Below are positions 27,076 through 35,995 of a stretch of DNA of 64,000 bases, piece by piece; the first letter of the stretch is position 1; each line of letters begins with the position of its first letter. The position numbers were made by a program, and so were the translations under genes. The stretch comes from DASVNK01 sp036383895 (lineage in GTDB: Bacteria > Verrucomicrobiota > Verrucomicrobiia > Limisphaerales > SXQI01), in contig DASVNK010000075.1 in assembly GCA_036383895.1 (NCBI GenBank), positions 183,192-247,191 on the forward strand, in the 5' to 3' direction. Below the pieces are notes generated by a model. It was not told the origin of the DNA. It worked only from the letters and a program-made list of their open reading frames with translations, and did no database searches.

Positions 27076-28075
27076 GCGAGCGTCTCGCCGCGTAGTATTG
27101 AGCAAGGCCAGTTTCTGAAGGTTCCAACCCCTCGCCTTCGATGGAGCGCAGAATGACTTCTTCCGTCATGATGAACCGCTCGCGCTTGTAGAGCAGGTAG
27201 TCATCACGAACCGCCTCCGGAGTCATGTTGATCGTGACGAGATTCGCCCCGGTACGAAGACCGCGCCGATAGCCGGACCCAGGTTCCGCGAGATTCAATG
27301 CGCTCACCGCAGGAATGACCCATTCAGGGCGCATCAGCCGCAATGCCGCCATTGAGTTGAGCGTCAGATCGATATCCGCTGAGGCATTGTTCGCAAGTGG
27401 AGTTTCATCGCCCGGAATGAATGGACTCACGCTGCAGCCATCGAGTGGCAGATCATTGGCGACGCGAAAATTCTCGAGGAACTGCTCCGGGCGTTGATCC
27501 GGTAAGCCGGCGATAAAGCCGGAACTTACATTCCAGCCTTGCGCAGCGAGGTAGCGAATATTGGCAAGGCGGTCTTCGAATTTTCCTGGCGACTCGAAAC
27601 GCTCGTAAGAATCGCGATCCCCCGTTTCGAATTTAAGAATGTAGATGCTGGCGCCTGCGGCCTGTAGTTCATCGTAAGCCTCGCGGGTTAACGAACCGAG
27701 GCATACACTTACGCCGAGGTTTGTCTCGCGCCGGATCGCGTGAATCAGCGGCAACACAACTTCGCGCACCGCTTTGGGATCTTCGCCCGCCTGGATGTTG
27801 ATATCGGTGACGCTTGCTGGCCGATGCTCAATGATCAGTTCAGCAAGCGCTTCATGGTTGGCGCGAAAACGTTCGAGGGAACGATTATCGCGGCGCATGC
27901 CGCAATACGTGCAGTTCTGGCGGCAGAAATTTGAGACTTCGACCACCGCGCGCACGAAAACCTTCCGGCCAAAGTGCGCCTGAGTTGTGCGTAGCGCCGC
28001 GCGATGGAAGCTCTCCTGCGCCGCACCGGTGCGAGTCAAATCTTCGAATGTCGGAAAATAAGCAGCGGGGCGCAT
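27059..28075 (-). CDS. BioB/HydE-like radical SAM protein
   Basis: 338 residues. The radical SAM cluster motif is C51-x3-C55-x2-C58 (FCRQNCTYCG), followed by 'NIQAGEDPKAVREVVLPLI', 'ILKFETGDRDSYERF' and 'SSGFIAGLPDQRPEQFLENF'. The TIM-barrel pattern is that of biotin synthase, HydE (hydrogenase maturation) or ThiH relatives. No hydrogenase, biotin or thiamine genes accompany it. A HydE-like protein of unassigned function is the best description. Its last residues overlap the glcF 3' end. Confidence 0.88.
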   Translation of the reverse strand: MRPAAYFPTFEDLTRTGAAQESFHRAALRTTQAHFGRKVFVRAVVEVSNFCRQNCTYCGMRRDNRSLERFRANHEALAELIIEHRPASVTDINIQAGEDPKAVREVVLPLIHAIRRETNLGVSVCLGSLTREAYDELQAAGASIYILKFETGDRDSYERFESPGKFEDRLANIRYLAAQGWNVSSGFIAGLPDQRPEQFLENFRVANDLPLDGCSVSPFIPGDETPLANNASADIDLTLNSMAALRLMRPEWVIPAVSALNLAEPGSGYRRGLRTGANLVTINMTPEAVRDDYLLYKRERFIMTEEVILRSIEGEGLEPSETGLAQYYAARRSLKAVA

Positions 28076-28186
28076 CGCTTCTGCGGAATTATTTCTGCTG
28101 TGCGCCCGAGCAGGAGAGTTGCTGAGTCATAAACTGTGGCCGAGTGTTCACCAAAGAGCGCGGCAGGTCAATTTCGAGCTTCGCGC

Positions 28187-28405
28187 CTACTCCGGCAGAT
28201 CATCTATCGACGGAATTACCGTTGAATCAAGCAGGCTGGCGTCTTTGATCAGGCGGCAGAATTGTTTCTTTGTGACGTGGTGATGCGTGCCTTCACGCGT
28301 TGCCAGGTCTTTGATCGCCTTGTATTTCACCTCCAGACGATGCAATTCAACGATCCGTAAATACTCATCTCCCGCTTTCCAGACCTGACCCTGCTGCAAC
28401 TTCAT
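28187..28405 (-). CDS. Small conserved hypothetical protein
   Basis: 72 residues from ATG 28405, chosen because it begins the compact stretch 'MKLQQGQVWKAGDEYLR'; an upstream ATG at 28456 adds a poor extension. The sequence contains 'LHRLEVKYKAIKDLATREGTH' and 'HHVTKKQFCRLIKDASLL'. From memory such proteins (start 'GQVW...') are common in Verrucomicrobiota; the function is unknown. It sits just past the stop of the CotH gene on the same strand. Confidence 0.65.
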   Translation of the reverse strand: MKLQQGQVWKAGDEYLRIVELHRLEVKYKAIKDLATREGTHHHVTKKQFCRLIKDASLLDSTVIPSIDDLPE

Positions 28406-28458
28406 TTCCCGCAAGATACGTTTTGTTTGTGCTGGAGCAAAGCTCGCGCAAGACATCG

Positions 28459-31400
28459 TCAGGTTCGAACCAACCGAATGCGGAAGAACTGAGCTGGGTT
28501 TGTTTGATCAATCGCAATGATGCTCTCAACCCGCTCTGCATCGCCGACGTTCGAAATCGACGTCGACTGAACTGTCGCGCTGGTCCATGAGGTTAAATCA
28601 GTCGAACTTTGTAATTCGTAGCGTCCTTCGCTTACGGCAGGGTTTCTGTAGACCACCGCGCGAATGGTGCCGGTCACATCATCGTAGCTGAGGCTCGGCA
28701 ATCGTTCCTTTGAAGCAACTCGTGGATCGCTGCCCGTGACGTATTCCAGAAATGCAGGCAGCCCGTCCCCATCCGAGTCGTCGTTGTCGGCGGCGATTCC
28801 ATTCGCCGCCTTCCATTCAACAAACGGCTGGCCGTCACCCGCACCGGGCGTTCCACCGATCGGCCCGCTCGCGCGCCAATTAGCGCCGTTCGTAAGAGCC
28901 GGCCGCGTTTCAGGTGCAATCAAAACGATGCTTCTCCCGGCAAGATTCGTCGGCCATGGAGAAACATTGAGATAGGTGAATTCGTGAAGCGGAATGCCAG
29001 CGCCGTAGCTCAGCTTCAGATCTTCACCCTCGTTCGCAAGCTGATCCGGTCCAAACCCGCCAAACACCAGCGCATTCGTGCCATACCGAGAAGCAAATGC
29101 ATTCGTGTTCCGAGCAACAATCGCATAACTGTTCGCCGGCAGAACCGCGTTCGTCGCGAAATCGAAATCAACTCCCTTCGTGAACCGCACGTCTGTTAGC
29201 ACCACCGGTTCAGAAGTGATGTTCTTCAATTCGATAAACTCGAAGTCGCTCGTCACATAGCCGGCAGCGACTTCGCTAGTGCTCGGCGAATTCGGCGCAT
29301 ACATGATCTCCGTAATCATTATGGCATTTGAAAGACTGGAAATGTCAGGCGCTGAAGCCACGAACTGGAGTGGCTGCGACCAATGGCTCCATCGGCCGGT
29401 AGTATCCTTCATCCGCACTCGCGCGCGATACGTTGATCCGGGTCGCGCTACTGTCGTGGGCAGCGTTGTTTCGCTTTGATAACTTGCCAGCTCGCCGGAA
29501 TCCCACGTCGTCTCAATTTCGTATTTCCGAGGTTCACCCGCTATGTAGTTGCTCAACCCCGGATGGTAGATCTCCGCGAGCCGCCATTGGATTGCCCCAA
29601 ACGTATTCGCGCCTTGCGGGTCATTGAAAGCAGAAGCGGAGAACCGCAATCCATGCACGGGAAACCCGGCGGTGCCGGTGTAGGTGATCATAGGCCTGTT
29701 TGGAATGGCAGCATCCGTCGCTTCGAGTTCCAAATAGTTAAAACCATAACCACGCTGGTCGCCGTCACCCACCGCGAATGCGTTGGAGTCTGTATCAGTC
29801 GTGTAATCGCGAATAAACTTCACGAACCCTTCGTGGTTCGCGGTCGCGAGCGTGCGCGTCCAGGTGCCGCCCATGCGCGGATCGCTGAAGGGCGTGCGGT
29901 AAAAGTTTCCCTTGTGATCGGTCTGGCCGCTCGGCTGATTCGCGCCGCGCGCTTGCGGGTGCCAGTTCCACATTGCTTCATCTACATCCGCCCAGGTGAG
30001 CGGGAGATTCTGTGGATTCACGATGTCCGCATATTCGTCGATCAGTTGGCCAATTTGCCCACCGTTGTCGGAGGGATCGCTGCACATCAAATCGAGAATT
30101 TCGCGGCAACGATTTCGGAACTCGGTACGCAGGTTTGGGAGGTTTAGTGAATTGTTCTGGTCGATCACACCCGGCCAGTGAGTCTCGGCGATAAACATCA
30201 TATCCATGTCCCACGGCATGACTTGCCAGCGGCCATTCGGATGATGGTAGAAGTAGTGATTGTAGTTGTGACGAAGGTCGACGTTGCCGGTGACGCGGTT
30301 CATCGCGTGAAAGCTGTAGAAGACCGGCATGTTCATGTTGGTGCGCCACCATGACTCGGTCTGGCTGCCACGGGACGCACTTGCGAACGCATTCCAATCG
30401 CTCGTGTCCTTCGGTTGAGTCGCACCCTGGTTCTTCTTATCGCCGCCGCCTTCGATTTTGTAAACGTTTCCATCCGGCAAATCGCGTTCGTCGAGAAAAC
30501 GTCCATCCGGCTGTTCGATCGCCATGTAAAGCCCCCAAAGATCTCCCTCATATTGCGACGTAGTGCTCGCCTCGGTCGCGTTATCCACGATGCGCAATTG
30601 GAGGTAATGCGTCTTTGAACTCGGCACGCCGCCCAATTCATAGAGCCGATACGAAATGGCTTCGTCCAGCCCGGCCATGCCGCGATTCACCGCCGCCCAC
30701 GGGCTCGCGCACGCGTCAAAGTTCATCACTTTCCAGGTGGATTTGTAACGGCGTCCGTAGTTGTCTCTCGGTTGAAAATCTCGCGTGCGATTGAAGTGGA
30801 AGCGCCACTTGTTCTTGCCGGTGTTGTAGGTGGAACCTTCACCGCGGTTGTGGAACTGGATGTGATCGTAAACTTCGCCGTCATAAACGAGCGTTCCCCA
30901 CATTCGGACGGTGTCGTAGCTGCCGTTCCACTGACTGTTGGAGACATCGGTTTGATTCGCGAGGAGATGATAGGTCGGAAGCGAGTTCATCAAAGAGGCC
31001 GGAAAATCCTGCACGGGGGTAGTTCCGGGCCGGCTTGCCCCGCGCCAACCTGGCGCTCCGCTGTAGACGAAGTAGGCGAAGTTGGGCGACTCGTCGTCTG
31101 TAAACGGAACTTGAACCGAGTTGCCGAGGCTATCGCTCGCTTCGATGCGGTAACGCACCAGAGTTCGATGCAAGTTTACGCTGGCCGGAACGGTCGCGGT
31201 GAAAATCGAGTCGCCAGCGATAGCATCGCCGTTCGTGCCATTGTCCAGCATCGGCAGCGAGGCCCAGGAAGTGGCGTAAGCTGGATCAGTCTTGCGGATG
31301 TATTGGCCGGGCGCGATAGCCTGATACTTCACTGTCACACTGCCGATTCCGTTCGTGTCCGTGGCTTTCACTGTGACTAGAACGGGCTGCGAGTTCGTTG

Positions 31401-32523
31401 GTTGTTTTGGCGTATGATCTACTTGCCGGAGTTGTGGAGGAGCCGCGTCGCGATTCGCGAGCCCTACTGAGTTCGCAGCACCGGGTGTCGGACGGCCATC
31501 GAGAGATGTTTGATCCGGCGTGCGGAGTTCTGCGTCGATGGTTACGTCGCTGCTGCCCAAAGACTGGTTCAGTGCGTGGATGGCGAGGACGTTGTCGGCT
31601 GCACGCAGCATGGAAGTGTCCGTGAGCACGAACCGTTGCCACTCTGGTTCGAATGCGCCGGAAGCGGTGCTATCGAAAACAGGCGAGGGAACGTCCACGT
31701 TGTAACGGGCGACTTCCACGCCGTTGAGCCATGCCACGAAACCATCGTCGATGTTGACGTTGAGCTGCACGACCGGCGGAACATTGCCGGACGGAATGGT
31801 GAAGGTTTTGCGCAGATAAAGCGTAGCGTAATTGTTCAACATGTCGCCCAGAATCGTGTTGTCGTCGCCGTCGCCGTATCCGATTGAGGTTTGTGCGCTG
31901 AACCAGCTTCCATCTTCACTGTAACCGATCGTGCGCCACTCTCCGGATGTGCCCGCTGGTTCGCTGGTGCCTTTTCGGAAATGCCAGCCAGTCGCAGAGG
32001 CAGGAATGAAGATTTGCTGCTCGGGAACAACAAACGGCGGTTGGGAGGCGCGCCATGAGCCTGCTAAATCGTTGTCGAGGGCAGGATGCAGCAGCTCGAT
32101 CGAAGCGCCGGCGCCACGGGAAGCGGTTGGCCAGGGGAAACCAACACCGTAAGTAACTTCATCGACCTGCACGCCAGCGGCATCTCGCAGGACGATGCGC
32201 TCGCCTTCGTTGCTGAGCGAACCAACAAACGGTCCGATGGCTGTCGCGCCGAAATTCGCCTGAAGCGCGGCGGGATTTTCGGCTACGACCAGATAGCCGT
32301 TTGGGGGAATCTGTGTTCCGGCAGGGAAAAGAAAATCGATTCCACTCGCGAGGCGCCATCCGCCGACGTTCACGTTCGTCGCGGCGGTGTTGTGCAGTTC
32401 GACGAATTCGAGCGGCACGGTTTTATCCTCCGGATCATAGTGAACTTCATTAATCACTACTTCCGAACGAACTGCGACCGTGCTGAGGCACAAGGCGAGC
32501 GCGAATGCCTTACGAAACGTCAT
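28459..32523 (-). CDS. Secreted CotH-like protein with two lamin-tail domains
   Basis: 1354 residues with a signal peptide (MTFRKAFALALCLSTVAVRSEV). Residues about 22-150 are a lamin-tail domain ('VVINEVHYDPEDKTVPLEFVELHNT'-type opening, with 'EGERIVLRDAAGVQVDEVTYG'). A beta-rich carbohydrate-binding-like part follows (to about 350), then a chitobiase/FN3-like part, and a CotH kinase-like domain at about 530-880 ('YKSTWKVMNFDACASPWAAVNR', 'YMAIEQPDGRFLDERDLPDGNVY', 'WQVMPWDMDMMF' with the DMD motif). A second lamin-tail region lies at about 1120-1250, and the C-terminus carries a PEP-CTERM-like or surface-association module. CotH folds phosphorylate spore-coat proteins in Bacillus; in Verrucomicrobiota they are large exported proteins of unknown substrate. 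Confidence 0.88.
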   Translation of the reverse strand: MTFRKAFALALCLSTVAVRSEVVINEVHYDPEDKTVPLEFVELHNTAATNVNVGGWRLASGIDFLFPAGTQIPPNGYLVVAENPAALQANFGATAIGPFVGSLSNEGERIVLRDAAGVQVDEVTYGVGFPWPTASRGAGASIELLHPALDNDLAGSWRASQPPFVVPEQQIFIPASATGWHFRKGTSEPAGTSGEWRTIGYSEDGSWFSAQTSIGYGDGDDNTILGDMLNNYATLYLRKTFTIPSGNVPPVVQLNVNIDDGFVAWLNGVEVARYNVDVPSPVFDSTASGAFEPEWQRFVLTDTSMLRAADNVLAIHALNQSLGSSDVTIDAELRTPDQTSLDGRPTPGAANSVGLANRDAAPPQLRQVDHTPKQPTNSQPVLVTVKATDTNGIGSVTVKYQAIAPGQYIRKTDPAYATSWASLPMLDNGTNGDAIAGDSIFTATVPASVNLHRTLVRYRIEASDSLGNSVQVPFTDDESPNFAYFVYSGAPGWRGASRPGTTPVQDFPASLMNSLPTYHLLANQTDVSNSQWNGSYDTVRMWGTLVYDGEVYDHIQFHNRGEGSTYNTGKNKWRFHFNRTRDFQPRDNYGRRYKSTWKVMNFDACASPWAAVNRGMAGLDEAISYRLYELGGVPSSKTHYLQLRIVDNATEASTTSQYEGDLWGLYMAIEQPDGRFLDERDLPDGNVYKIEGGGDKKNQGATQPKDTSDWNAFASASRGSQTESWWRTNMNMPVFYSFHAMNRVTGNVDLRHNYNHYFYHHPNGRWQVMPWDMDMMFIAETHWPGVIDQNNSLNLPNLRTEFRNRCREILDLMCSDPSDNGGQIGQLIDEYADIVNPQNLPLTWADVDEAMWNWHPQARGANQPSGQTDHKGNFYRTPFSDPRMGGTWTRTLATANHEGFVKFIRDYTTDTDSNAFAVGDGDQRGYGFNYLELEATDAAIPNRPMITYTGTAGFPVHGLRFSASAFNDPQGANTFGAIQWRLAEIYHPGLSNYIAGEPRKYEIETTWDSGELASYQSETTLPTTVARPGSTYRARVRMKDTTGRWSHWSQPLQFVASAPDISSLSNAIMITEIMYAPNSPSTSEVAAGYVTSDFEFIELKNITSEPVVLTDVRFTKGVDFDFATNAVLPANSYAIVARNTNAFASRYGTNALVFGGFGPDQLANEGEDLKLSYGAGIPLHEFTYLNVSPWPTNLAGRSIVLIAPETRPALTNGANWRASGPIGGTPGAGDGQPFVEWKAANGIAADNDDSDGDGLPAFLEYVTGSDPRVASKERLPSLSYDDVTGTIRAVVYRNPAVSEGRYELQSSTDLTSWTSATVQSTSISNVGDAERVESIIAIDQTNPAQFFRIRLVRT

Positions 32524-32587
32524 GCGAATGCCTCAGCATAAGTTGTGCTGTGCATGGGTGCAACCGAAGTATCGTCTAAGCAATAAA

Positions 32588-32611
32588 AAAGGCGCGGTTT
32601 CCCGCGCCTTT
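32588..32611 (-). terminator. Rho-independent terminator of ahcY
   Basis: On the minus strand a 10-bp stem (AAAGGCGCGG with CCGCGCCTTT, loop GAAA) is followed by TTTATTG. It begins 22 nt after the ahcY stop. The plus strand reads as A-rich then stem, so the hairpin could also help plus-strand transcripts end, but none are present. Confidence 0.9.
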
Positions 32612-32633
32612 GTGAGATCAATTCTGAAGCCGC

Positions 32634-34043
32634 TTAGTAGCGGTAGTGCTCCGGTTTGTAGGGCCCTTCCAGAGGTACTCCGAGGTACTCGGCCTGGTCT
32701 TTGGTGAGCTTGGTGAGTTTCACGCCGATTTTTTCGAGGTGCAGGCGCGCGACTTCTTCGTCGAGCTTCTTCGGCAGGCGATAAACATTCGGCTTGTAGC
32801 TGTCTTTGTTCTTCCAGAGGTCGAGCTGCGCGAGCGTCTGGTTCGTGAATGAGTTTGACATCACGAAGCTCGGGTGGCCGGTGGCGCAACCAAGGTTCAC
32901 GAGGCGGCCTTCGGCGAGCAGGAAGATCGAGTGCCCGTCCGGGAAGGTGTATTGATCCACCTGCGGCTTGATGTTCAGGCGCTTCACGCCGGGATGTTTG
33001 TTCAACTTGTCGACTTGGATCTCGTTGTCGAAGTGGCCGATGTTACAAACGATCGCCTGGTCCTTCATCTTGAGCATGTGCTCCAGGGTGATGATGTCCT
33101 TGTTGCCGGTCGTGGTGACGTAGATGTCCGCGCGGCCGAGAGTGTCTTCGACCGTGGTGACTTCGAAGCCTTCCATCGCGGCTTGGAGCGCGTTGATTGG
33201 ATCGATTTCCGTGACGATGATTCGGCAGCCGAGGCCTTTCAGTGAATGCGCTGAACCTTTGCCGACGTCGCCGTAACCGCAGATGACCGCGACTTTGCCG
33301 GCGACCATCACGTCGGTGGCGCGCTTGATGCCGTCGACGAGTGATTCGCGGCAGCCGTAGAGATTATCGAACTTCGACTTCGTGACGGAATCGTTCACGT
33401 TAATGGCGGGAACAAGCAACTTGCCTGCTTCGAGCATCTGGTAGAGACGATGCACGCCGGTGGTTGTTTCTTCCGAAACACCGCGCCATTCCTTCACGAG
33501 CTTGTGCCACTTTTGGGGATCCTGGGCGTGAACTTTCTTCAGCAGGTTCTTGATGATCTGCTCTTCCTCGCTGCCGCTTGGGGTGTTGACCCAATCACTG
33601 CCGTTTTCGAGTTCGTATCCTTTATGGATGAGCAGGGTCACATCGCCGCCGTCGTCCACCACGAGTTGCGGCCCAAAGCCGTTCGGGTGTTCAACCGCCA
33701 GCAGTGTGCAATCCCAGTACTCCTCCAGCGTCTCGCCTTTCCAGGCGAAGACCGGCACACCCGCTTTCGCGATGGCGGCGGCGGCGTGATCCTGAGTCGA
33801 AAAAATATTGCAGCTCGCCCAGCGCACGCTCGCGCCGAGATCAACGAGCGTTTCGATCAAGACGGCGGTCTGGATCGTCATGTGTAACGAACCGGTGACG
33901 CGGACGCCTTGCAGCGGCTTGGTCGCGGCGTATTTTTGACGCACGGACATCAGGCCCGGCATTTCTTTTTCTGCGATGGAGATTTCTTTGCGACCCCATT
34001 CGGCCAGGGCGATGTCTTTAACTTTGTAATCGTGTGTGCGCAT
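32634..34043 (-). CDS. ahcY: Adenosylhomocysteinase
   Basis: 469 residues, typical for the bacterial enzyme that splits S-adenosylhomocysteine into adenosine and homocysteine with bound NAD. Motifs visible are 'SLHMTIQTAVLIETL', 'ASCNIFSTQDHAAAAI', 'NVNDSVTKSKFDNLYGCRESLVDGI', the NAD-binding 'VICGYGDVGKGSA', 'TTTGNKDII' and the end 'PYKPEHYRY'. It sits 25 nt downstream of metK as a two-gene SAM-cycle operon and is followed by a strong terminator. Confidence 0.97.
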   Translation of the reverse strand: MRTHDYKVKDIALAEWGRKEISIAEKEMPGLMSVRQKYAATKPLQGVRVTGSLHMTIQTAVLIETLVDLGASVRWASCNIFSTQDHAAAAIAKAGVPVFAWKGETLEEYWDCTLLAVEHPNGFGPQLVVDDGGDVTLLIHKGYELENGSDWVNTPSGSEEEQIIKNLLKKVHAQDPQKWHKLVKEWRGVSEETTTGVHRLYQMLEAGKLLVPAINVNDSVTKSKFDNLYGCRESLVDGIKRATDVMVAGKVAVICGYGDVGKGSAHSLKGLGCRIIVTEIDPINALQAAMEGFEVTTVEDTLGRADIYVTTTGNKDIITLEHMLKMKDQAIVCNIGHFDNEIQVDKLNKHPGVKRLNIKPQVDQYTFPDGHSIFLLAEGRLVNLGCATGHPSFVMSNSFTNQTLAQLDLWKNKDSYKPNVYRLPKKLDEEVARLHLEKIGVKLTKLTKDQAEYLGVPLEGPYKPEHYRY

Positions 34044-34068
34044 AATTTTTTACTGTTTTCGGAGGAAA

Positions 34069-35250
34069 TTATTTAACGAGATTCTTCAACGCTTCGGCTT
34101 TGTCCGTGCGTTCCCAGGTGATGGCGTCGAGGTCGTTGATCTTTCCGAAGTGACCGTAGTTGGTAGTCTTCGAGTAGATCGGACGGAGCAGATTCAACTG
34201 CTTCACGATGTCCGCAGGCTTGAAGCTGAACTCTTGCTGAACGGCTTCGGTGATCTTCTCGTCACTGACTTTACCAGTGCCGAAGGTATCGACGAAAACA
34301 GACACGGGTTTGGGATGACCGATTGCGTAGGCAAATTGAATCTCGGCGCGCGAAGCGAGACCAGAGGCAACAATGTTCTTGGCGACGTAGCGGCCCATGT
34401 AAGCCGCGCTGCGATCGACCTTGGAAGGATCTTTTCCGCTGAAGGCGCCGCCGCCGTGACGGCCATAACCGCCGTAGGTATCGACGATGATCTTGCGCCC
34501 GGTCAAACCGGTATCGCCTTGGGGACCGCCGACCACGAAACGGCCGGTTGGGTTAATGAGAAATTCTGTCTTCCCATCAAGCATCTCCGCGGGAATGACC
34601 TTCTTGATCACCTCGCTAATGCAGAAATCGCGAATCTCGCTGTGCTTCACGTCGTCGCTGTGCTGGGTGGAAATAACAACGTTCGTGATGCGGACAGGTT
34701 TGCCGTTCTCGTATTGAACTGAGACCTGGCTCTTTGCGTCCGGACGCAGCCATTTGCACGTGCCGTTCTTGCGGATGCGCGTGAGTTCGCGTCCGAGGCG
34801 ATGCGCATACATAATTGGTGCCGGCATCAGCTCGGGCGTTTCGTCGGAAGCGTAGCCGAACATTAAACCCTGGTCGCCTGCGCCTTGCTCTGCGGTTTCC
34901 TTGCCTTCGGCAGCGCGCTCATCGACACCTTGCGCGATGTCGCGGCTTTGGCCGGTGATGATGTTCATGACGAACAGCGTGTCCGCATGAAAAACGTCAT
35001 CGGTATTCACGTAACCGATTTCGCGCACGGCATCGCGAACGATTTGCGTGTAGTCGAGCTTGGCGTTCGTGGTGATTTCGCCGCCGACCACGACGATGTT
35101 GCTCTTGGCGTAGGTTTCGCAGGCGACGCGGCTCTTGGGATCCTGCACGAGGCAAGCGTCCAGCACCGCATCAGAAATGGTATCGCAAACTTTGTCCGGA
35201 TGGCCCTCGCCAACAGATTCGGAGGAGAAGATAAATTTTCTATTGTTCAT
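34069..35250 (-). CDS. metK: S-adenosylmethionine synthetase
   Basis: 393 residues. It makes SAM from methionine and ATP. The start 'FIFSSESVGEGHPDKVCDTISDAVLDA' and the P-loop-like 'GGGAFSGKDPSKVDRSAAYMGRY' are unmistakable, as is 'GDTGLTGRKIIVDTYGG'. It is first in the operon with ahcY. Upstream (35321-35348) is a candidate promoter with an overlapping palindrome that may be an operator; the likely regulator is the ArsR-methyltransferase gene at 40 kb (inference). Confidence 0.97.
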   Translation of the reverse strand: MNNRKFIFSSESVGEGHPDKVCDTISDAVLDACLVQDPKSRVACETYAKSNIVVVGGEITTNAKLDYTQIVRDAVREIGYVNTDDVFHADTLFVMNIITGQSRDIAQGVDERAAEGKETAEQGAGDQGLMFGYASDETPELMPAPIMYAHRLGRELTRIRKNGTCKWLRPDAKSQVSVQYENGKPVRITNVVISTQHSDDVKHSEIRDFCISEVIKKVIPAEMLDGKTEFLINPTGRFVVGGPQGDTGLTGRKIIVDTYGGYGRHGGGAFSGKDPSKVDRSAAYMGRYVAKNIVASGLASRAEIQFAYAIGHPKPVSVFVDTFGTGKVSDEKITEAVQQEFSFKPADIVKQLNLLRPIYSKTTNYGHFGKINDLDAITWERTDKAEALKNLVK

Positions 35251-35320
35251 CGTTAGAGCGCGTTAAAGGCAACGGTTTTACTACAGCACAACGCCGAACA
35301 TATCGACGTATCAGGATGGG

Positions 35321-35348
35321 ATGATATATCAAGTTGTCGGCGGGTCAA
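35321..35348 (-). promoter_or_regulatory. Candidate metK promoter with overlapping 10-bp palindrome
   Basis: On the minus strand TTGACC (35348-35343) could be a -35 box and TATCAT (35326-35321) a -10 box, 16 bp apart. The perfect palindrome TGATATATCA (35322-35331) overlaps the -10. The layout suits repression of metK-ahcY. No riboswitch fold I know was recognised in the about 75-nt leader. No second copy of the palindrome was noticed elsewhere in the window. Confidence 0.45.
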
Positions 35349-35350
35349 TA

Positions 35351-35995
35351 GGGGTCGCTTGCAAATACGCGACAAGGCGCAGGAAATAATTTTGAACGGG
35401 TCGCTTTCTCTCCAGATTTGTCGCAACTCTCGCCTTACGAATGAGTTGCGTCATGAACTCAGGTGAAAGTCTGCAAAGCTGTGAAACGAAGTGAAATTCT
35501 GTTGGAGCCGACGGTTCTCTAAGGGCGATCCCGGGAGAAATGTAGACAAAGGATATTAGTGGAAATTTGCGAAATGGCGGGGCTTTTGAAGGACCTGGAG
35601 AAGGAAAAAGGCGGAGCGCGAGCTTTGTTCGGGTGCGCTGCAGGCATCCTCGTACGCAGTTACTGCGTGAGGGAAAAATGAAGTGGGCACTGTGGAAGCG
35701 TCGGCGAACAGGAGATTCGCACGCGGCGAAACTTTTGTTCGGATACGATCCGAGTGACCACGAAATGATGTTCGTGATCATGGCAGGAGAATAGCAGTTC
35801 GGACCGGAAAAGAGCAACAAATTCCAGTTGGCCTTGTGCAACGCTGGCGCGAACCACACTCCATCGGGGCCGTTCGGAGCGAGTCTCTTGCACGCGCACG
35901 GAGGCACCTAGCCTCAGCTGCTACGCTGCCCGAGAGTAACAGGCCCAGGCCCAATTCGTCCGAATTGGTGGGCTTGATCTGCCGGACTCTATGCT
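35351..35995. other. Long gene-free stretch between metK and the metalloprotease gene
   Basis: About 645 bp (745 with the promoter region) with no gene I can support. Open frames are present on both strands (for example a 192-codon one at 35329-35907), but their residue composition is Arg/Pro/Ser-rich and shadow-like, with no signal, motif or gene neighbour. The stretch may hold promoters, a lost gene or an RNA; I see no clear structure beyond short inverted repeats. Confidence 0.5.

Noticed and set aside
35251..35350. SAM or SAH riboswitch in front of metK
   Set aside because: The about 75-nt leader does not show the conserved helices of any SAM or SAH class I know; a palindrome operator fits better.
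35329..35907. 192-codon frame on the minus strand
   Set aside because: Arg/Pro/Ser-rich composition, no motif or signal, and it overlaps the metK promoter region.
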